Positions 1 to 6,911 of a stretch of DNA of 7,484 nucleotides are shown here, one piece after another. The translations under genes were made by a program, and so were the position numbers. The DNA comes from an uncultured Verrucomicrobiales bacterium. GTDB taxonomy: Bacteria > Verrucomicrobiota > Verrucomicrobiae > Limisphaerales > CANJSG01. Every line of letters starts with the position of its first letter. The first letter of the stretch is position 1. The stretch lies in NCBI GenBank assembly GCA_946480965.1, contig CAMLMI010000229.1, positions 1 through 7,484 on the forward strand, read 5' to 3'. A model generated the notes under the pieces. It had not been told where the DNA came from. It did not search any database and worked only from the letters and a program-made list of their open reading frames with translations.

Positions 1-1529
1 AGATCGCCCGCCTTCAACATCCCGGCGAAATGCTCGAAGTAGGCCGAAGCCGCCGCGCCCTCCATGCCGAGCAGTTCTTCAAGACTCGTGGCTTGCAGCA
101 CATCCTGCGACGCCTGCTTGAGTCGAGCCAGCACGGGCTCCGGTGCATCGAGATGATTCCGCATGAGCAGCGTCCGATGATTGCGGATCTTGCCATGCAC
201 GAACCACCGGGCCACCCGGAGCGAAAATGCCGGATCGCCCGCTCTGCGGAACTGCTCGATGCGCAGGAAGACGTTCTTTAGCCCATGCCCGTGCGTGACG
301 CCGTAGAACCAGCCACCGCCGGAGAAATACGTCAGCGGAATCTCCGCGTCGCACAGCGCCTGCACCGCCTGCGTGCTGATCTGGATGTTGCCGAAGAGCG
401 CCACATGGTTCACGTCGTTCAACCGCACCTCGTCCACCAGCGATTCCTCATCTTTCACCGTCAGCGTCTCGTCCTTCCGGCCGATCCTCAGTCCGGGCGA
501 GTTCAGATACAGCGCGCGGCGCTCGTCCCGCGACGCCATTAAGCGACGCGGCGGCTCCGAATCGGGCGGCGGCGCTTCCGGCGATTCCGTCTTGGCCAGC
601 AGCCGGGTTTCATCCGGCAGACATACCGGAGCCAGGGAACAGCGTTTGCACTTTGGCGAACCCTTCAACGGCGGCGGAATCGGCCCTCGCGTCACCGCGC
701 GCGCTGCGGCGATCTGTTCGCCGATCCAGGCTTCGAGTTCCGGCGTCATCTGGAGCCGCACCCGTTGTTTGGTCGCCCGATAGTAGATCACGCCCTCATC
801 GCACGCGTAGCCGTTGTCCCGGAGCAGCAGCATTTGCAGTCCCAGTTGCATCCGGTCCGTCGGCCAGAGTTCGTTCGTCTCCGCGCCTTCGCGCGGAGCA
901 CCCGCCTTGTAGTCCACCGGCACCACCGAGGCGGCCGTGAATGCGCCGTGTTCACCCCCGGACACACCCGACACTTCGATCAAGTCCAACTTCGCCACCA
1001 CTCCGAGCCGTTCCGATCCGAGCTGCACGGACCGGGAATGGATCGTCTCGCTCGCGGCTTCGGGCTTCCGCTCCTCCGAAGAATCGGCTTCAGACACGGG
1101 AGTCGGAGCGACCTCCGTCTTCTTCCGGGACTTCTTGGCCGACGGCGGCAAGTCGCCCTTGCCCGCATCGACCCGCTGATGGATCGCCCCACCCTTGAGC
1201 GTATCCACGTTCTCCACGAACACCCCCTCGACGAACTCGTAGTAGAAGAGCCGCTGGCAATAGACGAACTCGTTGAGCATCCGCGCCGGGATGGCGTCGG
1301 GAACTTCAGGTGTTGGAACGGGTGAGGGCTCGGCGGGCGGATTCGTGGGGAATTCCCGCCGCAGGACATCGAGTGCTTTTTGAAAGACGGGGTTGTCCGT
1401 TTGGACCGGAGCCACCTCCGGCGGGGACGTTTCCGTTACGGGTAAAGCCTCTGGCAAGGCGAGCTGCCGCGAATCGTCGATGTTCTTCCGGGCCGAGGCC
1501 CTCCGTGATTTTCCCGTGCTGGTCTTCAT
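1..1529 (-). CDS. cas4-cas1: Cas4-Cas1 fusion, spacer acquisition nuclease-integrase (3' end missing)
   Basis: The frame runs open from the ATG at 1529 to the left edge, giving 509 residues. Residues 1-80 are a disordered Pro/Glu/Lys-rich extension. The Cas4 domain (about 83-305) has FVYC (Cys91), His117, KLD (Asp182), the DYK nuclease pair Asp206/Lys208, Gln228, and CKRC plus VC (Cys294, Cys297, Cys303), so all four Fe-S cysteines and the RecB-like active site are present. A charged linker (about 306-330) leads into Cas1: beta-rich YLNSPGLRIGRKDETLTV (341-358), VALFGNIQIST (376-386) and LGMEGAAASAYF (487-498), where Glu490 is the first metal ligand. The later catalytic His and Asp are off the window. 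Cas4-Cas1 fusions are typical of type I-G; with Cas2 they trim PAM-containing prespacers and integrate them. An in-frame ATG at 1643, one base after the csb2 stop, is an alternative start adding 38 residues. I prefer 1529 because an AAGGAG lies just before it and third-position GC appears lower upstream. Confidence 0.93.
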   Translation of the reverse strand, partial: MKTSTGKSRRASARKNIDDSRQLALPEALPVTETSPPEVAPVQTDNPVFQKALDVLRREFPTNPPAEPSPVPTPEVPDAIPARMLNEFVYCQRLFYYEFVEGVFVENVDTLKGGAIHQRVDAGKGDLPPSAKKSRKKTEVAPTPVSEADSSEERKPEAASETIHSRSVQLGSERLGVVAKLDLIEVSGVSGGEHGAFTAASVVPVDYKAGAPREGAETNELWPTDRMQLGLQMLLLRDNGYACDEGVIYYRATKQRVRLQMTPELEAWIGEQIAAARAVTRGPIPPPLKGSPKCKRCSLAPVCLPDETRLLAKTESPEAPPPDSEPPRRLMASRDERRALYLNSPGLRIGRKDETLTVKDEESLVDEVRLNDVNHVALFGNIQISTQAVQALCDAEIPLTYFSGGGWFYGVTHGHGLKNVFLRIEQFRRAGDPAFSLRVARWFVHGKIRNHRTLLMRNHLDAPEPVLARLKQASQDVLQATSLEELLGMEGAAASAYFEHFAGMLKAGD

Positions 1530-1644
1530 GGCTCCTTGGGAGTCAAACGGCCCTTCCCAAGGACGACCTAAGCTCTTTTTCGCTGTCTCAGGAAGCCCGG
1601 AATTGCTGCGTGTATGAAGCGAAGCCAGCGACAACTTCACCATT
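1530..1644 (-). other. csb2 to cas4-cas1 intergenic leader
   Basis: This is the largest gap in the operon. Its leading part has an ATG at 1643, in frame with cas4-cas1 and one base after the csb2 TAG. Its trailing part holds the hairpin next to the 1529 start. I looked for paired -35 and -10 boxes on the minus strand and found none convincing: TTGTCG is followed by CATACA only 12 nt later, too close for a standard sigma-70 promoter. The third codon positions of the frame through this gap look less G/C-rich than in cas4-cas1, by eye, which favours a non-coding leader. Confidence 0.5.
1533..1563 (-). promoter_or_regulatory. Inverted repeat over the cas4-cas1 ribosome-binding site
   Basis: A perfect 9-bp inverted repeat (TCCTTGGGA at 1533-1541, TCCCAAGGA at 1555-1563) encloses a 13-nt loop. 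In the minus-strand RNA its 3' arm contains most of AAGGAG (1537-1532), which lies 2 nt before the ATG at 1529. Folding would hide the ribosome-binding site and could lower or condition translation of the adaptation protein relative to the effector subunits upstream. No run of U follows either arm, so it does not look like an intrinsic terminator. If the upstream ATG at 1643 is the true start, the repeat would instead lie within coding sequence. The repeat is seen directly; its function is inferred. Confidence 0.5.
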
Positions 1645-3270
1645 CTAGTCGGAAACAGGCACGAACAGGCCGAGGCCAAAGTGGCAGGAATGACCCAACG
1701 CGGGCTGTTTGAGCGAAACCGGTTCAACAAACTCCACCTCAAAAAAACCACCGATTCGCTGCTCCATTCCTCGGCGGCCAGTGCTGCCATTCGTGTGCGT
1801 CGGGACCGCGACCAGCGGCGCTCCGGTGGCGGTTTCCTCGCCCAACTCTGCGCGCACAATGTCCCAGAGCGGCTTGCCGTCCTGTGTCGCACCGTTGACG
1901 AAGGGACGATGCCGGATTTCCCCCGCCACGGTAACGCCAGCCGCCCGCAGACACTCCGCGAGTTGTAATTCCGGACGATCCTTTTCCTTCAACTTCACCT
2001 TATCGCCGCTGCCTCGGTAGAAATAACGCGGTGGAACGAACGGGCTGGCGCTGCGCCAGAGTTTGGCGGGGCTCTTGCCGATGGAGAAAGGCGCGTCGGT
2101 CGGCGGCTCCTTGGAGAGCGCGGTCAGCACTGGGCGCACAGGGTATTTGCCGCCTCCCCAGTTGAGACGGCTGATGCGGAGCAGGATGTTCACTTCCTCC
2201 TGCGTGAAGCCGTAGGGGCACCAGACGTGCAAGTCACTCAGACAGCCGCTATGGTCTGCCTTCTTTGCCATCGGCAGGTAGAATGCGTGTTGATGGTCGC
2301 CTACGGCATCGGGGGGGCGTTCGTGTCCGAAGAGGGCGAAGCTCGGAGTGCCATCCCCATAGATTTTGCAGAGATGGGAGTTTGCAGCGCTACGGAACCG
2401 CTCGCTGAGCGGCACGATGAACTTCGGCAGCAGCGGCACACGGCACTGGAGGGAAAAACAGAGATAGTGGGCGACTTTCGGCCCTTCGCCGGGAGCCCGT
2501 TTGTTCGCAGGCTTGGAGGTGCGCGGGATTCGCACGAGGCGCTGATTCGGCCAGTCGGCGGGCATCTGGTAGGAGCGCCACTCCGCACCGTCGGGTTTCA
2601 TGTCGGACGCTAGAAGAGTGTCCACCAGGTGCGGCGGGGCGAGCGGGGAATCCGGGGCAAGGTTGGCGGCACGGCGTGTCCAGAGATCAGTGAAGCGGAA
2701 GTCCACAGGGCTGGGGCAAAAAACATCGCGGCTGGTGGAGGAAATCTTTCGTCCGTCGGTGGGAAGGCACCAGCCGGTGTCCTTGTCCGGATCGGTGTCG
2801 CAGACTTCGGCCTGGCAGAGCGATTCGGCGCGGCCAAAATAGGTGAGTTCCGCAAGCAGGGCTTCGAGTGTGCGGCGGTGTTCCGGAGCGAGTTCCAACT
2901 TTGGCCAGCGGAAGAAGACGGGGCCGTGGACGGCGGTAAAGTGGTTTTCGTGGCGAGTGTTTTTGTAGGCGGCCTCGGCTTTGTCGTCCTTGTCAGCAGC
3001 TCCGTAGTTCGGCTGCCAATGGACGGTTTGGCCGAAGCTGACTTTGGTGAAACCAATCTCCGGCAACTCCCGCCCCAGCGATTCAATTAGCGCGATGCAC
3101 TCCGCGCTGGGCACTTGCCCCGGATGCGCCCGAAACCACGCGGACACAAGCGCCCGCAGCAACCGCCACGGGCTGGGCGGCCACTCCGGCTCACGCAACC
3201 GGGAAGCATTGATGCCCCACGGCGTCGCGTAGAATCGGCCCCACGGGAAGGTGAGCTGAATCGTGATCAT
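1645..3270 (-). CDS. csb2: Csb2 (Cas5-Cas6 fusion of type I-G), crRNA processing and 5'-end subunit
   Basis: The 541-residue protein matches the GSU0054/Csb2 family, which combines a Cas5-like N-terminus with a Cas6-like RNase that cuts pre-crRNA and stays bound. Visible hallmarks are FPWGRFYATPWG (8-19) followed by EPEWPPSPWRLLRALVSAW (27-45), a YFGRAES segment (144-150), a GDHQHAFYLP motif (324-333), LNWGGGKYPVRP (369-380), and a glycine-rich C-terminal GHSCHFGLGLFVP (526-538), typical of RAMP/Cas6 folds. His527 or His530 is a candidate catalytic residue by inference only. Cysteines 152, 157, 168 and 185 cluster after the GRAES segment. The ATG at 3270 overlaps the csb1 stop as ATGA, with only a weak GAGGG upstream, so translation is probably coupled. 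No separate cas6 gene lies between it and cas4-cas1, consistent with this subtype. Confidence 0.92.
   Translation of the reverse strand: MITIQLTFPWGRFYATPWGINASRLREPEWPPSPWRLLRALVSAWFRAHPGQVPSAECIALIESLGRELPEIGFTKVSFGQTVHWQPNYGAADKDDKAEAAYKNTRHENHFTAVHGPVFFRWPKLELAPEHRRTLEALLAELTYFGRAESLCQAEVCDTDPDKDTGWCLPTDGRKISSTSRDVFCPSPVDFRFTDLWTRRAANLAPDSPLAPPHLVDTLLASDMKPDGAEWRSYQMPADWPNQRLVRIPRTSKPANKRAPGEGPKVAHYLCFSLQCRVPLLPKFIVPLSERFRSAANSHLCKIYGDGTPSFALFGHERPPDAVGDHQHAFYLPMAKKADHSGCLSDLHVWCPYGFTQEEVNILLRISRLNWGGGKYPVRPVLTALSKEPPTDAPFSIGKSPAKLWRSASPFVPPRYFYRGSGDKVKLKEKDRPELQLAECLRAAGVTVAGEIRHRPFVNGATQDGKPLWDIVRAELGEETATGAPLVAVPTHTNGSTGRRGMEQRIGGFFEVEFVEPVSLKQPALGHSCHFGLGLFVPVSD
3267..3270 (-). promoter_or_regulatory. 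ATGA stop-start overlap of csb1 and csb2
   Basis: The csb1 TGA (3269-3267) and the csb2 ATG (3270-3268) share bases as ATGA. Such overlaps usually let a terminating ribosome restart on the next gene, tying the production of backbone and processing subunits together. No strong Shine-Dalgarno sequence precedes the csb2 ATG, which fits reinitiation. The overlap is seen directly; the coupling is inferred. Confidence 0.75.
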
Positions 3271-4538
3271 TCGTCATCGCCCTCTTCTTTCTCGGGAGCT
3301 TCGCTTTCGTTGTTGGTTCCCCCGTCGGCGGAAACGCCTTCCTTCTTTGGCTTTGAAGCAACGTGCTTCAGCACCAGCGGTGAGTGACCTGTTGCGAAGC
3401 CGAGGGCTTCATTCGTGACTCCCAGCCCAGCCGATGCGGCAGTGACGATCGCGGAGAAATCCAAGGCGGCACCTTCGCCTTCAATTCGATTGAGCCAAAA
3501 CTTGGCTCCATTCTTCACGAGCCGGAGGTCGCACTCTGTCCGCAGTCTCTTCCCATCCTGTATCTCGTCGATGAACCAAGCGACTTTGCAGAGCGCGAGT
3601 TTGAGCAGTAGTTCAAGACGAGCCTTTGCCTGCTCGCCGTCGCCGAGCCGCATGGAGGCCAACAGGCTCACATCAATGCAGAAGCGGGCTTCAATCTTCT
3701 TCGCGGTGACGCGCTGCTTTTGAAAAATCGCCTGTGAGGCCGCTGCGGTTCCAATTGGGTCGAACCGAACGCCGGGAACAATCAGCCGTTCGCAGCCAAG
3801 CCCGATGACAGAGCCAGTGATGGCGCGTGGCGAGCGAAGGCCGACAAACGTCAGCTTGTCCTTCACGGAAATCTGAAAGCCGTGCAACAAGGCCATCGGG
3901 TCATGCTCCATCGCGATTCTGAATATCCGTGGAACATTGCTCGCAGGACACCTGTCTTTGGTTTTCATCCCAAGGAGGTGCCGCACCCACAGCACGAACT
4001 CCTGTTTGGCTGCGCCCGCTTTCTTCGGTGTTTTCGCGTCGGTGGTTTTCTTGCCGTCTTCATGCTCCTTCGCTTTGGCTGCCGCAGCCTGCTCATCGAA
4101 AGCCTTCTTCATGTCGGCGCTGACTTCGGCGAATTGAGCCCCCATCACATACTCCGAGGCAAACCGGTGCCCATCAATCGTGGTCGCAGTGACGAATTCA
4201 CCCTCCAGTTTCCCGTCATTCGTCAGCTTGATGTAGGGAAGGCCGGTCAGTTCAGACCGCCACTTGCCTTCGTATTTGTCGCTCAGGCAGACATCCTCCA
4301 AGAACTGCCCCACTTTCGCTTCACCGTCTATCAGGCAGATGAGCCCGTCCTTCTCTGCCGGGTCTGGATAAAGAACGGGGCCGATGTCCGGGAAGCCGGT
4401 GGGTTGGATGCGTGGGTCGCCGTTGGATGGCTCCAGTTCCGCAGTGATGAAGATACGGCGGCAACCCGCCGGGATGGCGAATCCTCCGAACTTGAATGGC
4501 AGTGCTGAGGCCGGTGCTGGTGTAGGGCTGTTGCTCAT
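3267..4538 (-). CDS. csb1: Csb1 (Cas7 of type I-G), effector backbone subunit
   Basis: The 423-residue protein resembles the GSU0053/Csb1 family, whose copies polymerise along the crRNA spacer. Family-like segments include RRIFITAELEP (27-37), IQPTGFPDIGPVLY (44-57), a SEYVMGAQ stretch (128-135), SPRAITGSVIGLG (236-248) and a helical ARLELLLKLALCKVAWF region (306-322). I start at the ATG at 4538, giving MSNSPTPAPA. The frame stays open further upstream, but only by running antisense-like through the csx17 3' end in another frame. No clear Shine-Dalgarno sequence precedes this ATG; the 37-nt leader is A/C-rich. Two oddities stand out: a Lys/Ala/Glu-rich low-complexity block at 143-179 and an acidic, Gly/Asn-rich tail at 396-423. 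With these it is probably longer than a typical Csb1. The stop codon overlaps the csb2 start by 4 nt (ATGA). Confidence 0.92.
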   Translation of the reverse strand: MSNSPTPAPASALPFKFGGFAIPAGCRRIFITAELEPSNGDPRIQPTGFPDIGPVLYPDPAEKDGLICLIDGEAKVGQFLEDVCLSDKYEGKWRSELTGLPYIKLTNDGKLEGEFVTATTIDGHRFASEYVMGAQFAEVSADMKKAFDEQAAAAKAKEHEDGKKTTDAKTPKKAGAAKQEFVLWVRHLLGMKTKDRCPASNVPRIFRIAMEHDPMALLHGFQISVKDKLTFVGLRSPRAITGSVIGLGCERLIVPGVRFDPIGTAAASQAIFQKQRVTAKKIEARFCIDVSLLASMRLGDGEQAKARLELLLKLALCKVAWFIDEIQDGKRLRTECDLRLVKNGAKFWLNRIEGEGAALDFSAIVTAASAGLGVTNEALGFATGHSPLVLKHVASKPKKEGVSADGGTNNESEAPEKEEGDDE

Positions 4539-4575
4539 GGTCTTTGCGTTGATGTGGCTTGTTGAAGTAAAACTT

Positions 4576-6906
4576 TCAGTCCGCTTGTGGCAGGGAAACC
4601 GCACGGTAGAGAGCCCTGCGGTCGCGCCGGTGGAGCGGGATGCAGACGGCAGCAGCGAGGCGGGCGGGGAATCGAGGTTCCTCGTTGGAGAGCGAAAAGA
4701 TGCGCGGGCTAATGATGTCGCGCCCGGCAAGGCGGGGCTTTTCGGCTTTGTTGGCGTAGGGATTCGGCACGCCCCAGATGCCAATCCAGCGCAACGCCTC
4801 CGTAACGGCGAGCGGCAGCGTGGAACCGGAACGCTGGCAGAGCAGAGCGATGGGCTGCTGGCTACGGCGCTTCTGGGTGTCGCCATCTTTGCGGTGGGCG
4901 CACTCCAATTCCAGCAGCGTCCGCAACGCGGCGTATTCGGGCGGGACGGCGGGTTCATCAGGCATTGTCTCGGGCCGCGCTTCGGCAGCTTCCGGGAACT
5001 CCCAGCCGACGAGGCTCAACGCTTCAATCCAGCGAGCGATGAGAGTGTCGTCCAACTCACCGCTGAGAAACGCCAACACATCGCCCAACTGTGCCCCGAA
5101 GCTGTCGTGCGGGGGGATGAGCGCGGGGCGCTCGTCCGTGAGCGAGTCCATGTAGCGCCGAGCCAGCACGGCGGCGAGGTCGTGGCAAACATCGGTGCCG
5201 GTCCAGACGGCTTGCTTGGAGATGTCGCCTTTCGTCGGCAGAAACCAGCCGTCCTGCCCGAGCTTAAGCGGCAGAAGCGAGCCGAGCATGGGGATCACCT
5301 TGGAATACTCTCCGCCACGCTGCTTACCTCCGCTGGTAATGGAGGCCACAGCGCGGGCGATGCGGAACTCCGGCTGCTCCATGTCGCGCAGCAAGTGATG
5401 CCACGGCTCCATCGGCAGCGGTTGGAAGAAGCGGGCGCGTTGGCCCGGAAGCGTTTCGCGGAAGGATTCGGAAATCGCCATCTGACGGCACGCGCGAAAG
5501 ACGGCGCTGAGCAGGTCGAGGCAATGGTGCGGAGTCGTCTCCCGCGTGGCAGTTTCCATCGCGGCGTTGATGGCAGTCCGCACGGGATGCGGGCTATTGC
5601 TGTCGGCCTTGCCGCCCTTCCACTTAATTTCAAACTGGTCGAGAAACTGGCTCTCATCCAGCGGGTGCAGCGCCCGGTTGAGCCGGGTCGCGTCTTCGCG
5701 GAAGGCGGATTCGACATACGGGCCAGAAGTAATCCACGGCACACGGCTGATTTTCATTTTGAACCGAAACTCCTGCCAGCCCGTGAAGCCGGCATCCACA
5801 CCCTGACTATGGAGCGCACGCATGAACTCCGCGCTGAAACGCGCGTCCTTCCCCGGTAGTCGGGCCTGAGCGTCGGTGATGAAACTCGACAACTCAGCGA
5901 ACGTGACCGGCCTATCCCAAAGCGGAAACCACAGCGCGCTGGAGGTGCCCTTCACTTCGTTGGCGTCGTCCACCAATTCCTCGCCTGCATCGAACACGAA
6001 GGGGAACGCCGCGAACCGCCGCGAGTTCGCCGCCAGCGTTCGCCCGACACTGCCGCGCATTGCAAACCCGCCCTCGACGGCCAGAACGTAGTCTAGGGCG
6101 TTGAACGGGTAGTTCTCCGTCACCCAGCCGGAGCCGATGTTGTATGCCTTGATGGCGTCGGGGAAGAAGGGGGTGCCTTTGCCTTTCGCCGATGATTCGC
6201 CGCCAGTGCCGCTGACGAAGGGCAGCAAGTCAGCAATCGGTTGAAGCGCAGCGTTAGCTTTCTCCTTCAGCTTCGCCAACTGCTTGGCGGTTCCGGTGTG
6301 CGTGCTGACTTTTTCGGCTGCAACTGTGTATGCGGCGCGGTGCTTCTGAAACGCCGCGAGGTAATCCCAATGCGAGCGCCAGAGGTGTGCGCGGCCGGCA
6401 ATTCCTTTGGACAAATAGAGTGAATGCTCAGTGTTGGACTTTAGAAACGGGGCCGAGATGGCGTCCACCGCTTCTGTGACCATTACGTTGGCAGCTTCGC
6501 GATATGCCTCCAGTGCTTCGGTAGCGATGAGTTTGTCTTTGTTTGCCGGTTTCTTGCGATCCTCCGCACTTACGACCTGTTTAGACAACGAGTTGGCGAC
6601 TTCCCATTCGGGACGCACCCCAAACCTTTCGGTTACATCCGCATCACTTCCCGGCTCCTTGTTCCAAGCAGCAAAAACCGGTGTAGGGCGGTAGTGCCGT
6701 GCGAAGAACTCCACCAGTCTCTCCCGTGTCGGATACTTCGGCGAGCGAAGACAGAAGCAGGCTTTTTCGGAGTCCCACCAACCTTCCGCAGTCGGGTCGC
6801 GGTGTTCCGAAGCAGCGCATTTGGCGAGAACGCGGAGCAGGCCAATGGCCTTGAGGTAGTGGCCGAGAATGTCGTGACGGCAGCCTTGGAGATAGAGCGG
6901 TTCCAT
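4576..6906 (-). CDS. csx17: Csx17 (Cas8g), large subunit of the type I-G effector complex
   Basis: This 776-residue protein is the subtype signature. Family hallmarks are visible. The N-terminus carries the LxGCRxxxLGxYLKAxGLLR pattern (residues 5-25), then GWW (42-44), an FFxxxYRPTPVFAAWN segment (67-82), LDYVLAVEGGFAMRG (271-285), a WFPLWDRPVTFAEL stretch (326-339), and near the C-terminus RWIGIWGVPNPY (706-717). Length fits the family (about 700-800 residues). By family knowledge it is the Cas8-like subunit that spans the effector, contacts target DNA and docks Cas3. Residues 105-225 are helical and charged; 640-656 is an acidic, Pro-rich linker. The ATG at 6906 lies 5 nt after the cas3 stop, with no Shine-Dalgarno sequence, so coupling to cas3 translation is likely. 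It ends 37 nt before csb1. No frameshift or truncation is seen. Confidence 0.93.
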   Translation of the reverse strand: MEPLYLQGCRHDILGHYLKAIGLLRVLAKCAASEHRDPTAEGWWDSEKACFCLRSPKYPTRERLVEFFARHYRPTPVFAAWNKEPGSDADVTERFGVRPEWEVANSLSKQVVSAEDRKKPANKDKLIATEALEAYREAANVMVTEAVDAISAPFLKSNTEHSLYLSKGIAGRAHLWRSHWDYLAAFQKHRAAYTVAAEKVSTHTGTAKQLAKLKEKANAALQPIADLLPFVSGTGGESSAKGKGTPFFPDAIKAYNIGSGWVTENYPFNALDYVLAVEGGFAMRGSVGRTLAANSRRFAAFPFVFDAGEELVDDANEVKGTSSALWFPLWDRPVTFAELSSFITDAQARLPGKDARFSAEFMRALHSQGVDAGFTGWQEFRFKMKISRVPWITSGPYVESAFREDATRLNRALHPLDESQFLDQFEIKWKGGKADSNSPHPVRTAINAAMETATRETTPHHCLDLLSAVFRACRQMAISESFRETLPGQRARFFQPLPMEPWHHLLRDMEQPEFRIARAVASITSGGKQRGGEYSKVIPMLGSLLPLKLGQDGWFLPTKGDISKQAVWTGTDVCHDLAAVLARRYMDSLTDERPALIPPHDSFGAQLGDVLAFLSGELDDTLIARWIEALSLVGWEFPEAAEARPETMPDEPAVPPEYAALRTLLELECAHRKDGDTQKRRSQQPIALLCQRSGSTLPLAVTEALRWIGIWGVPNPYANKAEKPRLAGRDIISPRIFSLSNEEPRFPARLAAAVCIPLHRRDRRALYRAVSLPQAD
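5287..5300 (-). promoter_or_regulatory. Candidate internal translation start inside csx17
   Basis: AGGTGATC (5300-5293) is an 8-base match to the complement of the usual 16S rRNA 3' end, and it lies in register with an in-frame ATG at 5289 (8 nt from the GG of the core). Initiation here would yield the last 237 residues of Csx17 (Met540 to the end, 5289-4576). Large-subunit genes of several other type I subtypes make a Cas11 small subunit from an internal start. No separate small-subunit gene is seen here, but I do not know of one being required in type I-G. The same bases also encode Lys-Val-Ile, so chance is possible. Confidence 0.2.
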
Positions 6907-6911
6907 TGCGG

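Noticed and set aside
765..1325. Plus-strand open frame of 186 codons opposite cas4-cas1
   Set aside because: The opposite strand encodes a Cas4 domain with all active-site and Fe-S residues; this frame has no recognisable motif.
1533..1563. Rho-independent terminator between csb2 and cas4-cas1
   Set aside because: The stem is perfect, but no U tract follows in either direction.
1530..1644. Internal promoter for the adaptation genes
   Set aside because: No minus-strand hexamer pair with acceptable spacing was found; the best candidate pair is only 12 nt apart.
4539..4958. Upstream extension of the csb1 reading frame by about 140 codons
   Set aside because: It overlaps the conserved C-terminus of csx17 in another frame, gives Ser/Arg/Pro-rich sequence typical of shifted GC-rich DNA, and the ATG at 4538 gives a family-like start after the csx17 stop.
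4384..5859. Long plus-strand open frame of 491 codons
   Set aside because: It is antisense to csx17 and the start of csb1, both clearly recognisable; its length is explained by the GC-rich codon use of the opposite strand.
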